Assembly: GCF_000430725.1 (NCBI RefSeq)
Contig: NZ_KE387213.1
Location: 107,166 to 171,165 of the forward strand
Direction of reading: 5' to 3'
Length of the DNA stretch: 64,000 nt
DNA from: Azohydromonas australica DSM 1124
GTDB taxonomy: Bacteria > Pseudomonadota > Gammaproteobacteria > Burkholderiales > Burkholderiaceae_C
Shown: positions 25,672 through 35,151 of the stretch, one piece after another
Numbering within the stretch: the stretch's first letter is position 1
How the letters are laid out: every line of letters begins with the position of its first letter
Notes under the pieces: generated by a model
What the model saw: the letters and a program-made list of their open reading frames with translations, nothing else
Told to the model about the DNA's origin: nothing
Databases searched by the model: none
Program-made: the position numbers and the translations under genes

Positions 25672-27450
25672 TTAATCCGCCGCCACGCCCAGCCGGTACG
25701 CGCCGGCGGGGCCGCCGGTCCAGCGCACGCGCAGCACCACCGACATCGCGCTGCTGCCGCTGTTGAGCACGCTCACCGTGTCGGTCTGCGAGCCCGGCAG
25801 CAGGCTGGCGTCCAGCCGCCGGTTGTCGGTGTCCACGGCGATGAGGTCGTAGTTGGCATCGGCCGTGGGCGTGAGCCGGGCGGTCAGGCGCTGGCCCGCG
25901 GCCAGGCGCACGCTGTAGAGGTCCTGGTCGGCGTCGCTGCGCAGCGCGCCCAGCACCGTGGCGGGCAGGTCGTTCAGCGGCTGCGCGCGCCCGATGCTGT
26001 CGTTGGGCTCCACCTCCGGCACCGTCACCGCCACGCTGCTGCTGCCGCCGCCAGCGGCGTCCACCGCGGCATTGGCGTCCAGCAGCCCGCTGCCGCACTG
26101 CCCGCACGCGGCCGGGAAGGGACGCGCCGACTCCTTGAGCCGCGTCTCCACCTCGTCCGGCGTGAGCTTCGGGTTGCGCGCCAGCATCAGCGCCACCGTG
26201 CCGGCCACGTGCGGCGCGGCCATGGAGGTGCCGCGGTAGCTGCCGTAGCTGTCGGCCCCCGGCGTGGTGCCGCCGGCATTGAGCGTGGAGAGAATGCCCG
26301 CGTCGGTGTCGCCGCCCGGCGCCGCCAGGTCCACCACCGAGCCGTAGTTGGAGTAGGACGCCCGGGCCCCGTTGCGCTTGACCGCCGCCACCGCGATCAC
26401 GCCCGGGCAGCTCGACGGCTGGTGCAGGCTGGCGTCCGAGGCGTCGTTGCCCGCGGCCACCACCACCACCGCGCCCAGGCCGCGCGCGGTGGCGATGGCG
26501 TTGCGGTAGGTGGTGCTGCAGCTGCCGCCGCCGCCCAGCGACAGGTTCAGCACCCGCGCCGGGTTCGGGTTGGCCGGCTGGCCGGCGACGCTGCCGCCCG
26601 CGGCCCAGACCATGCCGTCGGCGATGTCGGAGCTGTAGCCGCCGCAGCGGCCGAGCACCCGCACCGGCAGCACCTTGGCGTCGAAGGCCACGCCCGCCAC
26701 GCCGCTGCCGTTGCCGGTCAGCGCGGCGATGGTGCCGGCCACGTGGGTGCCGTGCCAGCTGCTCTTGGCGGCCGGCGAGCCGCTGTAGCACTGGCCGGCG
26801 CTGCTCCAGTCGCCGGGGTCGGCCGGGTCCTCGTCGCGGCCGTTGCCGTCGCGGGCGATGAAGGTGTCGGTGATGAAGTCGCGCCCGGGCAGCAGGTTCC
26901 TCGCCAGGTCCGCGTGCGGGCGCACGCCGGTGTCGATCACCGCCACCACCACGCCGGCGCCGGTGGACTTCTCCCAGGCCGTGGGCGCGCGGATGCCGGC
27001 CGTGGCCTCGAACAGGTCCCACTGCTCGCCGTAGCGCGCGTCGTTGGGCACCAGCTGCGGCTGCATCAGTGCGTCGGGCTCGGCGTATTCCACGTCCGCG
27101 TCGCCGTTGCGCAGCTCCTCGCCGACGCGGCGCAGCTCGTCCTCGGACAGCGGCCGGTCGAGCTTGAACACGTCCGCCCCGTCGGCCAGGCGCCGCAGGT
27201 GCGTGAGCTTGGCGCCGCGGCGCTGCAGCACGGCGGCGGCGCGCAGTTGCGCGGCGGCGGCCGGCGCCGCGGTGGTGGCGGCGCTGCGGTACTTGATGAT
27301 CAGCCGGTCCGTCAGTGCCGCGGCCGGCGCGGTCGACGCGGCCGATGCGGCGGGCGCGGCGTCGCGTTCGAAAGCCGCCGCCGGAACGGCCTGCAGGGTG
27401 AGGAGGGAGACCGCCACGAGGGCCGGCAGGAGGACGGGGGATTTGGACAT
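25672..27450 (-). CDS. secreted subtilisin-like serine protease (S8), paralogue 2
   Basis: 592 aa: signal peptide (to about residue 26), Ala/Pro-rich spacer, I9 propeptide (about 48-132), catalytic domain with D173, H233 and S409, and a C-terminal PPC-like domain starting at EVEPNDSIGRAQPL (about 490). It has the same length as paralogue 3 and near-identical catalytic-motif contexts (KSTGAGVVVAVIDTGVRPHADL is shared in parts), indicating recent tandem duplication. The ATG at 27450 follows a GGCGCC leader without strong ribosome site. Confidence 0.93.
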   Translation of the reverse strand: MSKSPVLLPALVAVSLLTLQAVPAAAFERDAAPAASAASTAPAAALTDRLIIKYRSAATTAAPAAAAQLRAAAVLQRRGAKLTHLRRLADGADVFKLDRPLSEDELRRVGEELRNGDADVEYAEPDALMQPQLVPNDARYGEQWDLFEATAGIRAPTAWEKSTGAGVVVAVIDTGVRPHADLARNLLPGRDFITDTFIARDGNGRDEDPADPGDWSSAGQCYSGSPAAKSSWHGTHVAGTIAALTGNGSGVAGVAFDAKVLPVRVLGRCGGYSSDIADGMVWAAGGSVAGQPANPNPARVLNLSLGGGGSCSTTYRNAIATARGLGAVVVVAAGNDASDASLHQPSSCPGVIAVAAVKRNGARASYSNYGSVVDLAAPGGDTDAGILSTLNAGGTTPGADSYGSYRGTSMAAPHVAGTVALMLARNPKLTPDEVETRLKESARPFPAACGQCGSGLLDANAAVDAAGGGSSSVAVTVPEVEPNDSIGRAQPLNDLPATVLGALRSDADQDLYSVRLAAGQRLTARLTPTADANYDLIAVDTDNRRLDASLLPGSQTDTVSVLNSGSSAMSVVLRVRWTGGPAGAYRLGVAAD

Positions 27451-27762
27451 GGGCGCCTGAGAGCAAAACACAGGCCGCGGCAGCGGGGGCCGCGGGGCTG
27501 GAGCGGACCGCTCCTGCCGCCTTCATCCGGCGGCGGTTCGCCCGGTGGCCCGGGCGCGAGGGGCGGCATGGTACGCAGGCAGTGAAGGCCCCCCGCCCCG
27601 TCCGGTCAACCGCGGAAGCGGGCGTCGGACGTTTCCAGAAGTCAAAGGCGCGCGGACGAAAAAAAGCCCGCGGGCGGCGGGCAGGGTGTCCGGCGGGGAC
27701 CTTGCCGTGGCGCGCCGGGGAACGGCGGCCACGAGCCCGCGGGTCAGGGGGAAGGGGTTCGC
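27451..27762. other. spacer between tandem proteases
   Basis: A 312-bp gap between the stop of protease 3 and the start of protease 2. It contains a strong minus-strand terminator (27659-27682) and then about 200 bp that must hold the promoter of protease 2. No gene is seen. Confidence 0.6.
27659..27682 (-). terminator. rho-independent terminator after protease 3
   Basis: Read on the minus strand: GCCCGC, loop CGCCC, GCGGGC, then TTTTTTT. It ends the transcript of the protease gene at 27763, about 80 nt after its stop. Confidence 0.85.
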
Positions 27763-29541
27763 TCAGTTGTTCGGGCTGACATAGAGGCTGTAGGTGCCCG
27801 AGGCGCCCGTCAGGCCGCTCACGCGCGAGACCTGCAGGGCCACCGTCAAGACGTTCGAGCCGGTGTTGCTGAGGATCACCTGGTCCGCGAGCGCGCCGGT
27901 CTGGTTGCTGGCGGCCAGCTGCGTGCCGGTGGCGGCGTCGAAGGCGACGAGGTCGTAGTTGGAGCTGGCGTTGGGACGCAGCCGGGCCAGGATGCTGCCC
28001 CCCACGGGGATGTCCACCTTGTAGAGGTCCTTGTCGGCCAGCTTGGAGATGGTGCCGCTGACCGACACCGGCAGCGCCGCGCCCAGCACCTGGGCCGCGG
28101 CGATGCTGTCGTTGGCCTCGGCCTCCGCCACGCTGGTGATGGCCGGCGCCGTGCCGGCGGCGTCCACCGCCATGTTGGCGTCCAGGATGCCCGTGCCGCA
28201 GCCGCTGCAGGTGGCGGGGAAGGCGCGCACCGAGGCCTTCAGGCGCGACTCCACCTGGTCCGGCGTCAGTAGCGGGTTGAGCGAGAGCATCAGCGCCGCG
28301 GTGGCCGCCACGTGCGGCGCGGCCATCGAGGTGCCCATGTAGTTGACGTAATTGTCGCCGGCCGGGACGGTGGTGCCGGCGTTGAGCGTGGAGAGCACGC
28401 CGGCGTTGGTGTCGCCGCCCGGGGCGGCCAGGTCCACCAGGGTGCCGTAGTCGGAGTAGGAGGCCCGGCCGCCGCTGCGGTTGACCGCTGCCACCACCAC
28501 CACGCCGGTGCAGTTGGCCGGCGCGAAGTTGACGGCGTCGATGGCCTTGTTGCCCGCGGCCACCACCACCGTGGCGCCGAAGTTGCGCGCGATGGTGACC
28601 GCGTTCTGGTACGTGGTGCTGCACGCGGCCGTGGCGCCCAGCGAGAGGTTGAGCACCTTGGCCGGGTTGGCGTTGGCCGGCACGCCGCTGACCGTGCCGC
28701 CGGCGGCCCAGATCATCCCGTCGGCGATGTCGGAGGTGTAGCCGCCGCAGCGGCCCAGCGCGCGCACCGGCAGCACCTTGGCGTCGAAGGCCACGCCCGA
28801 CACGCCGACGCTGTTGTTGGTGACTGCGGCGATGGTCCCGGACACGTGCGTGCCGTGCCAGCTGCTGTTGGCGGCGGCCGAGCCGGTGGCGCACTGGCCG
28901 GCGGTGACCCAGTCACCGGGGTCGGCCGGGTCGGTGTCGCGGCCGGTGCCGTCGTTGGACACCAGCGTGGCGTCGGAAATGAAGTCGTAGCCCGGCAGCA
29001 GGTTGGCGGCCAGGTCGGCGTGCGGGCGCACGCCGGTGTCGATCACCGCCACCACCACGCCGGCGCCGGTGGACTTCTCCCAGGCCGCAGGCGCGTTGAT
29101 GCCCGCGGTGGACTCGAAGTAGTGCCACTGTTGGGCGTAGCTCGGATCGTTGGGCGTGAACTGCGGCTGCATCACCAGGTCGGGCTCGACGTACTCGATG
29201 TCGGCGTCCCCGGCGCGCAGTTCCTTGGCCACCTGCCGCAGCTCGGCCGCGGACAGCGCCTTGTCCAGCTTGAACACGTGGGCGCCGTTGCCCATGCGGC
29301 GCAGGTAGCCCAGCTTGGCGCCGCGGCCTTGCAGCGCGGCCATGGCGCGGCCCTTGGCGGCCTCGGACGGCGCTGCCTCGGTGGCGCTGCGGTATTTCAC
29401 GATCAGCCGGTCGGTGAGTTCGGCCGTGTCACCGGCACTGGCACTGCTGACGAAAGCGGCCGCCGGCGCGGCCTGGAGCGTGATGAAGGTCGCCGCGGCC
29501 AGAGCCAGCAAAGAGGCGGAAGGCTTGAAATGCTTGGACAT
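27763..29541 (-). CDS. secreted subtilisin-like serine protease (S8), paralogue 3
   Basis: 592 aa: signal peptide (to about residue 29), I9 propeptide (about 43-127), S8 catalytic domain with D168, H229 and S405, then a PPC-type C-terminal domain beginning near EAEANDSIAAAQVL (about 487). Conserved Cys at 217, 265, 307 and 344 match positions in paralogues 1 and 2. ATG at 29541 gives a good signal peptide; in-frame codons further upstream to 29646 are judged leader. It has its own upstream AT-rich region (29600-29700) and terminator, so it is a separate transcript. Confidence 0.93.
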   Translation of the reverse strand: MSKHFKPSASLLALAAATFITLQAAPAAAFVSSASAGDTAELTDRLIVKYRSATEAAPSEAAKGRAMAALQGRGAKLGYLRRMGNGAHVFKLDKALSAAELRQVAKELRAGDADIEYVEPDLVMQPQFTPNDPSYAQQWHYFESTAGINAPAAWEKSTGAGVVVAVIDTGVRPHADLAANLLPGYDFISDATLVSNDGTGRDTDPADPGDWVTAGQCATGSAAANSSWHGTHVSGTIAAVTNNSVGVSGVAFDAKVLPVRALGRCGGYTSDIADGMIWAAGGTVSGVPANANPAKVLNLSLGATAACSTTYQNAVTIARNFGATVVVAAGNKAIDAVNFAPANCTGVVVVAAVNRSGGRASYSDYGTLVDLAAPGGDTNAGVLSTLNAGTTVPAGDNYVNYMGTSMAAPHVAATAALMLSLNPLLTPDQVESRLKASVRAFPATCSGCGTGILDANMAVDAAGTAPAITSVAEAEANDSIAAAQVLGAALPVSVSGTISKLADKDLYKVDIPVGGSILARLRPNASSNYDLVAFDAATGTQLAASNQTGALADQVILSNTGSNVLTVALQVSRVSGLTGASGTYSLYVSPNN

Positions 29542-29832
29542 GGGATCCCCAACTACCAATGAAGGACCGCTTGTGTCGGCCTGCGAGAGCGCCGTGCCGT
29601 TTTCACCACGGTTTGTATCGATATGTTCGACATCCCGAGAGGGCATTTAAGTCTTCATAACTCACCGATGCAAAAAAAACTTGTAGCCACAGACAATACG
29701 GGTTAGGCCCTAGGTACTGTCCCAGGTGACGCCCGGGCGAGTCCGGGACTCGCGCCGGGGGCGCCGGGGCTTGCTGCGGCGCCCGAAGCTGAAAAGCCGC
29801 CCCGATGCGCCGGCCGTGGAGGGAGAGATCCC
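29542..29832. promoter_or_regulatory. AT-rich upstream region of protease 3
   Basis: A 291-bp spacer between the protease start and the dehydrogenase stop. The stretch at about 29640-29700 is strikingly AT-rich for this genome (A8 run at 29672-29679 region) and is the probable promoter and regulator-binding zone of the minus-strand protease gene. No specific operator is recognised. Confidence 0.45.
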
Positions 29833-30729
29833 TCAGCGCGGCACGATGCGCGCGCCGCTGAGCTGCTCCTGGGCTTCCAGCAACGAGGGCACGAACTTGT
29901 CGCCGTGGCCCAGGGCGCTGGCCAGCGTCAGCGACTGGTGCACCGCCTCGCCCACCACGCTGGGCACGGCCAGATCCTCGGCCAGGTGGGTGTAGTAGCG
30001 CAGGTCCTTGCGCGCGTTGTCCAGGCCGAAGCGGATGCCCGCCAGGTCGCCCGTGAGCGCCTTGGCCATGGCCTGGAACAGGCCTGAGTTCACCGGCCCG
30101 GCCGACAGCAGCGCCACCAGGCGGTTCAGGTCCACCCCGGCGCGCTGCCCCACGGCGAAGGCCTCGGCGGTGGCGGTGCAGATGGCCTGCCCGATGAAGT
30201 TGTTGAGCAGCTTCACCGTGTGCCCGGCGCCGGGGCCGCCGACGTGGAACACGTTCTCGGCGAAGCAGCGCAGCACGGGCTCCAGCTGCGCGAAGGCGGC
30301 GTCCTCGGCGCCGACCATGACGTTGAGCCGCCCGGCCTCGGCCTCGGTGGGCGTGCGCGCCAGCGGCGCGTCCACGAAAGTGACGCCGGCGGCGCCGCAG
30401 GCCTCGCGCAGTCGCGTGGTGGAGCCGGGTTCGCTGGTGGAGCAGTCCACCACCAGCAGCCCCGGCGCGGCGCCGGCCAGCAGCCCCTCGGGGCCGGTCA
30501 CCACGGCTTCGACCTGGGGCGAGCCGGTGACGCAGACGAAGACGATCTCGCTGTCCCGGGCCAGCGCCGCGGCCGACGCGGCCACGGTGGCGCCGGCCTC
30601 CAGCAGGTCGGCCACGCGCTCGCGGTTGCGGTGCACCGTCAGGCGCAGCTCGTGGCCGCGCGCGAGCAGGTTCTTGGCCATGCCATGGCCCATGAGGCCC
30701 GAAGCGCCGATGAATCCGATGCGTGCCAT
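29833..30729 (-). CDS. NAD(P)-dependent beta-hydroxyacid dehydrogenase (3-hydroxyisobutyrate dehydrogenase family)
   Basis: 298 aa. The Rossmann motif is GFIGASGLMGHGMAKNL (residues 5-21), the substrate loop is DCSTSEPGST (about 93-102) and FVDAPLART, and the catalytic lysine lies in GHTVKLLNNFI (about 168-178). The glycine-rich loop has ASG in place of the usual GLG. The substrate (3-hydroxyisobutyrate, tartronate semialdehyde or similar) cannot be assigned. ATG at 30729; divergent from the MBL gene at 30899. Confidence 0.87.
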   Translation of the reverse strand: MARIGFIGASGLMGHGMAKNLLARGHELRLTVHRNRERVADLLEAGATVAASAAALARDSEIVFVCVTGSPQVEAVVTGPEGLLAGAAPGLLVVDCSTSEPGSTTRLREACGAAGVTFVDAPLARTPTEAEAGRLNVMVGAEDAAFAQLEPVLRCFAENVFHVGGPGAGHTVKLLNNFIGQAICTATAEAFAVGQRAGVDLNRLVALLSAGPVNSGLFQAMAKALTGDLAGIRFGLDNARKDLRYYTHLAEDLAVPSVVGEAVHQSLTLASALGHGDKFVPSLLEAQEQLSGARIVPR

Positions 30730-30898
30730 GCGTGTGCTCTCCTGTGCGCGGTTGATGCACCGGCGGGGGCTGCCGGCGCGGCGCATCGTAGGCGCGGGCC
30801 AGGGCCGCGCGGCGGGGGGCCGCTATGCTCGCGCGGCCTTGTCCCACGGAGTGAGCCGGAGTGCATCGGGCACGGGCCCGGGACGCTCCGCACGCCGC

Positions 30899-31855
30899 AT
30901 GACCCGCCCCACCGACGCATCCACCCCTGACTACACCCTGCGCCACCTGGGCGCCCAGCTCTTCGTGCGCGGCTGGCTCTCGGCCAACAACGTGCTCTTC
31001 GCCGACGGCGGCGAGCAGGGCGCGGCGGTGGTGGACAGCGGCTACGTCTCGCATGGCGCGCAGACGGTGGCGCTGCTGGAGCACGCGCTGGCCGGGCGGC
31101 CGCTGGCGCGCATCCTCAACACGCACCTGCATTCCGACCACTGCGGCGGCAACGCCGCGCTGCTGCGGCGCTGGCCCCAGGCGCGGCTGAGCGTGCCCGC
31201 GGGCTACGCGCCGCACCTGCAGCCCTGGGACGCGCAGGGCCTGGGCTTCCACGCCATGGATCAGCGCTACGAGCCCTTCGAGGCGCACGCCTTCCTGGAG
31301 GCGGGCCAGGCGGTGCGGCTGGGCGCGCGCGACTGGGAGGTGCACGCCACGCCCGGCCACGACCCCGACGCGGTGGTGCTGTTCGAGCCGGCCAGCCGCA
31401 CCCTCATCAGCGGCGACGCGCTGTGGGAGCAGCGGCTGGCGATCATCTTTCCGGAGCTGGCGGGCGAATCGGGCTTCGAGGCGGCGCAGCGCGCGCTGGA
31501 CCTGATCGAGCGCCTGGCGCCGCGCCTGGTGCTGCCCGGCCACGGCGAGGCGTTCACGGACGTGTCCGCGGCGCTGTCGGCCTCGCGGCGGCGGCTGGAG
31601 GGTTTCATGGCCGCGCCGGGCAAGCACCACCAGTACGCCGCGCGGGCGCTGGTGACCTACCACCTGCTGGAGCAGCGCGCGCTGCGGCGCGAGGCGCTGC
31701 AGCGCTGGATCGTGCAGACCCCCGTGCTTCAGCGCGCCCCGGGCGAGCACGCCACGGCCGAGGACGCGCTGCGCTTCGCCGAGGAGACGGTGGCGCGGCT
31801 GGTCGCGGACGGGGTGCTGGTGGAGGACGGCGGGTGGGTGCGGATGGCGGGCTGA
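30899..31855 (+). CDS. MBL-fold metallohydrolase
   Basis: 318 aa with the metallo-beta-lactamase zinc signature THLHSDHCGGN (about residues 77-87), ATPGHDPD (about 148-155), SGDALW (about 169-174) and LPGHGE (about 212-217). After residue 230 comes a helical winged extension seen in glyoxalase II-like and LACTB2-like hydrolases. Substrate unknown. Ends 2 bp before the convergent pyruvyltransferase gene. Confidence 0.87.
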   Translation: MTRPTDASTPDYTLRHLGAQLFVRGWLSANNVLFADGGEQGAAVVDSGYVSHGAQTVALLEHALAGRPLARILNTHLHSDHCGGNAALLRRWPQARLSVPAGYAPHLQPWDAQGLGFHAMDQRYEPFEAHAFLEAGQAVRLGARDWEVHATPGHDPDAVVLFEPASRTLISGDALWEQRLAIIFPELAGESGFEAAQRALDLIERLAPRLVLPGHGEAFTDVSAALSASRRRLEGFMAAPGKHHQYAARALVTYHLLEQRALRREALQRWIVQTPVLQRAPGEHATAEDALRFAEETVARLVADGVLVEDGGWVRMAG

Positions 31856-31857
31856 GC

Positions 31858-33111
31858 TCACGCCGTCCCCAGCGGTCCCAGCACCTCTTCAACACCCTCC
31901 AGCACCGCCCCCGCCAGCGCGCGCCCGTGCGCCCGCAGCACCCGCCCGTCCGCCCCCAGCGCCGCGGCCAGTCCCTGGGCCACCTCCCCCACCGCCACGC
32001 ACCCCGGCAGCCCCGGCAGCTCCCAGGTCTCCACGTAGGCCCGGTGCTTGGCCGCGCCGGTGCCGGATTGCGGCGGCAGCAGGTTCAGCCGCGGCCGGCC
32101 GAAGGCGGTGGCGACGATGCGCCCGTGCAGGCTGCTGCCGCAGTAGCCCGCGCTGCCGGCCAGCAGCGCGCAGACGTCCCACAGGTGCACCGACGCCATC
32201 ACCGCCGCCGGCGCGCGTTGCCGCGCCGCCAGGCGCCGCAGCACCGCCGCGTCGTCGTGCCAGGGCGCGGTGCCGGCTTGGAACAGCACCAGCCCCAGGC
32301 CGCGCTCCCGCGCCACGGCGTCCAGCTGCGGCGCCAGCGCGTCCAGCGTCGCGTCGTCGCCGAACTCGGCCGCGAGCTGCAGTGCGAGGTAGCCGCCGGC
32401 GAAGCGCTCGTGCAGCGCCGCCACCTCGCCCCGCGCCGCGTGGCGGCGGACCGACGCGCCGAAGAAGCGCGCCACCAGCGCCGCCGGATCGGGCAGCAGC
32501 AGCGAGGCCACGCCGGCATCGCGCAGCAGCGCCTGCGTCGCCGCGTCGCGCACCGCCACGCCCTGCATCGCGCGCAGCTTGGCGAGAACTTCCAGCCGCA
32601 TCCGCCGCGGGCAGCACTCCAGCCCGGCACCGCCCAGGCCCAGCGCCAGCACGGGCGCGAAACGCGGCGCCAGCACGCGCGGCAGCAGGTAGGGCGCGTG
32701 GTCGTCCAGCCCCAGGAAGCCGCGCGTCCAGCGCCGGCGCGCCAGCGGCCTCGGCGCGAGGTAGGCGATGGCCGCGTCCGCCGCGTCGGGCGGCAGCAGC
32801 ATCGCCGCGGCCTGCCAGGCGCTGCAGGTGAGAAGCTGTCCGCCCACGTGCAGCAGCGCCGCGGGTTCTCCTGGCGGCGGCGCCCCGGCCAGCGCCCGGA
32901 CCCGCGGGCCGCCACTGGCGCGCAGGTCGCGCACCGCCAGGCCGGCGAACACGGCCGGCCGCCCGCGCAGCAGCCGCGCCGCCACCCGCGCCAGCAGCAG
33001 GTCGCCGAAGTTGTGGCGGTCATAGGCGCCCAGCAGCACCACGGGCGCGCCCGGGACGGCGGGACCGCCGCGGGGCGAGGGGCCCGGTGCCAAGGGGGAT
33101 TCCGTGCTCAT
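31858..33111 (-). CDS. polysaccharide pyruvyl transferase family protein
   Basis: 417 aa. LLGAYDRHNFGDLLLA near residues 26-41 is the family N-terminal GxxNxGD-type motif, and CGSSLHGRIVATAFGRP (about 325-341) is the conserved SxRxHG-like C-terminal site. Members add pyruvate ketals to exopolysaccharide sugars or belong to related GT-B enzymes. It stands alone without polysaccharide genes, so the acceptor is unknown. ATG at 33111 is chosen because upstream in-frame sequence to 33294 overlaps the divergent promoter region. Confidence 0.8.
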   Translation of the reverse strand: MSTESPLAPGPSPRGGPAVPGAPVVLLGAYDRHNFGDLLLARVAARLLRGRPAVFAGLAVRDLRASGGPRVRALAGAPPPGEPAALLHVGGQLLTCSAWQAAAMLLPPDAADAAIAYLAPRPLARRRWTRGFLGLDDHAPYLLPRVLAPRFAPVLALGLGGAGLECCPRRMRLEVLAKLRAMQGVAVRDAATQALLRDAGVASLLLPDPAALVARFFGASVRRHAARGEVAALHERFAGGYLALQLAAEFGDDATLDALAPQLDAVARERGLGLVLFQAGTAPWHDDAAVLRRLAARQRAPAAVMASVHLWDVCALLAGSAGYCGSSLHGRIVATAFGRPRLNLLPPQSGTGAAKHRAYVETWELPGLPGCVAVGEVAQGLAAALGADGRVLRAHGRALAGAVLEGVEEVLGPLGTA

Positions 33112-33270
33112 GCCTGCGTGGCCGCCGTGGGCCTGCAAGGTGGCGGAAAGGTCATGGGCAATCTTCTTGCCCTGAACGGGGCGCCTGGACAGGCGCCGCA
33201 GCGTTGCGCGCGCCGTGCCGTGCCGGGCGGGGCCGGTGCCATCGCCGGCGCTAACGCAAGAGGATCCGAG

Positions 33271-33912
33271 ATGAAAAACCACAACCTCCACCACCTGCTT
33301 TCGGGCACCGACACCACCCCCCTGCCGCAGGCCGCGCGCCGCGGCGTGCTGGGCGCCCTGGCCGCGGTGCCGCTGCTGCTGGCCGCGGGCTGCACCGTGA
33401 CACGCGGCGGCGGCAGCAGCGACGACAAGTCCCCCGTGGCGCGGCGCCGCGAGATCGACAGCGCGGCCGACGACACGCTCTCGCGGCTGCGCGAGCAGGT
33501 GCGCGGCTCCGGCGAGCTGATGGCCAAGTCGCGCGGCATGCTGGTCTTCCCGCGCATCCTGGCCGCCGGCCTGGTGGTGGGCGGCGAGTACGGCGAGGGC
33601 GTGCTGCGCGCGGGCGGACGCTCGCAGGGCTACTACCGCGCCGCCAGCGGCTCCTTCGGCTTCCAGGCCGGGGCGCAGTCCAAGGCGGTGGTGATCCTGT
33701 TCCTCACGGACGAGGCGCTGGCCAAGTTCCGCGACAGCAACGGCTGGACCGCCGGTGTGGACGCCTCGGTGGCGCTGGCCAAGATGGGCGCCAACGGCGA
33801 GGTGGACACCGCCTCCGTCCGCAACGACGTCGTCGCCTTCGCGATGACCAACGCGGGGCTCATGTACAACCTGACCATCGAGGGGACGAAGATCGCGCGG
33901 ATGGACCTGTGA
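33271..33912 (+). CDS. SYLF-domain (YSC84-like) lipoprotein
   Basis: 213 aa. The N-terminus has a twin-Arg-like RR and a lipobox LLAAGC (Cys 41). Residues about 60-213 are a SYLF domain: MLVFPRILAAGLVVGGEYGEG and SFGFQAGAQSKAVVILFL, ending NLTIEGTKIARMDL. SYLF domains bind lipids in eukaryotic Ysc84; bacterial members are outer-membrane or periplasmic lipoproteins of unknown role. ATG at 33271 is preceded by AAGAGGA. Confidence 0.9.
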   Translation: MKNHNLHHLLSGTDTTPLPQAARRGVLGALAAVPLLLAAGCTVTRGGGSSDDKSPVARRREIDSAADDTLSRLREQVRGSGELMAKSRGMLVFPRILAAGLVVGGEYGEGVLRAGGRSQGYYRAASGSFGFQAGAQSKAVVILFLTDEALAKFRDSNGWTAGVDASVALAKMGANGEVDTASVRNDVVAFAMTNAGLMYNLTIEGTKIARMDL

Positions 33913-33945
33913 AGCCGGGATGAGGGGCCGGCGCGGCGGCCCCCT

Positions 33946-35136
33946 TCACTCCCCGCCCCCCGGCAGCACCAGCCCCTCCTGCACCGCCAGCCGCTCCAGC
34001 GCCTGCTCGAACAGCGCTCGCGCCGTGCCCGCGACCTGGCCCAGGTAGCCGTGCAGCGCGGCGTCGGCCGGGGAGCGGTGGGCGCACTCGGCGCTGTAGC
34101 TCTCGAAGCTGGAGAGCTGCATCAGCAGCTCGGCCACGTGGCGCGGGCATTCGCAGCTGATGGTGGTGGACAGCGCGGCGAAGTCCGCCAGCGCCGCGTC
34201 GTCCCAGCGCCGCGGCGCCACCACCAGCGGCAGCTCCAGCGGGCTGCACGAGGACTGCAGCCACGACCCCAGCGCCCGGTCGTCCTGCGGCGCGCGCAGC
34301 AGCGCCATGCCTGCGGACTCGAAGGCCGCGCACAGCGTGCTGGTGGCGAAGCCGTAGAGCACGTGCACCCGCTGCGCGCCGCTGGCGCGTGCCGCGCCGC
34401 GCAGCAGCGGCAGGTCCTGCGGGCGCAGCGAGGCGCACTGCACCAGCAGCGCCTCGGCCGGTGCGCGTGGCGCCATCCGCGCCAGCTCCTCCAGCGTCTC
34501 GCACACCGCCACCACGTCCAGCGGCCGGCCGAGCCGGCTGCGCACCACCGGGCGCTCCAGCCGGTGCGCCAGCATCGGGCCCATCACCAGCACCCGCCAG
34601 GGCAACACCGAGGCGGCCTGGTCCACCGGCGCCGGGAGCGCCGCGCGGGATTCGCCGCCGGAGAACGCCACCCCGTCCAGGGTCGCCTCCGCATCCTTCG
34701 CGGACGCACCGCCCGGTGCCGCGCCGCCCCCCGCCGCCGGCTCGGCAGGCGCGCCTGCGCCGGCCGCCGCGGCACGCTCCTTGGCCGCCGGCAGGCCCAC
34801 GGCGTCCTGGTGCGGCGCGGCCAGCACGCCGGCGTGGGTGGCGGCCACCTGGCGCAGCGCGTCCAGGTCCAGCGCGGCCAGCGAGCCGATGGCGTGTCCC
34901 AGCGCGGTGAGCTGGCGCAGCAGCGACAGCCGCTTCACGTCTGCCGCCGAGTACAGCCGGTGCCCGGCGGCCGAGGTGGCCGGCGAGGCCACGTTGTAGC
35001 GGCGCTCCCAAATGCGCAGCGTCGCCACCGGCATGCGCAGCATCCGCGCCACCGCGCCGCTGCGGTAGCGCGGCAGCGCGTCTTCCTCACCCGCCCCGGT
35101 GAGCGCCGGGGAACCCGCGTCGTTCTGCTCGACCAT
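33946..35136 (-). CDS. MerR-family regulator, CarH/LitR-like architecture without clear B12 motif
   Basis: 396 aa. Residues 24-92 are a MerR DNA-binding domain (YRSGAVARMLRMPVATLRIWERR; GHRLYSAADVKRL). A Pro/Ala linker (about 120-175) leads to a Rossmann-like domain (RVLVMGPMLAHRLERPVV) and a helical C-terminus. The layout recalls the B12-photoreceptor CarH, but the Wx9EH and cobalamin ExH/DxHxxG signatures are absent. It faces a FAD oxidoreductase-DUF2256 pair across an array of 8-mers with 11-bp spacing, which is the expected operator geometry for a CarH-like tetramer. Confidence 0.85.
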   Translation of the reverse strand: MVEQNDAGSPALTGAGEEDALPRYRSGAVARMLRMPVATLRIWERRYNVASPATSAAGHRLYSAADVKRLSLLRQLTALGHAIGSLAALDLDALRQVAATHAGVLAAPHQDAVGLPAAKERAAAAGAGAPAEPAAGGGAAPGGASAKDAEATLDGVAFSGGESRAALPAPVDQAASVLPWRVLVMGPMLAHRLERPVVRSRLGRPLDVVAVCETLEELARMAPRAPAEALLVQCASLRPQDLPLLRGAARASGAQRVHVLYGFATSTLCAAFESAGMALLRAPQDDRALGSWLQSSCSPLELPLVVAPRRWDDAALADFAALSTTISCECPRHVAELLMQLSSFESYSAECAHRSPADAALHGYLGQVAGTARALFEQALERLAVQEGLVLPGGGE

Positions 35137-35151
35137 GAGGCACCTTTCTTA

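Noticed and set aside
25571-28894. 1107-codon open frame on the minus strand
   Set aside because: It runs out of frame across two protease genes with clear S8 motifs; its Arg/Gly/Ala-rich translation is the usual shadow in high-GC DNA.
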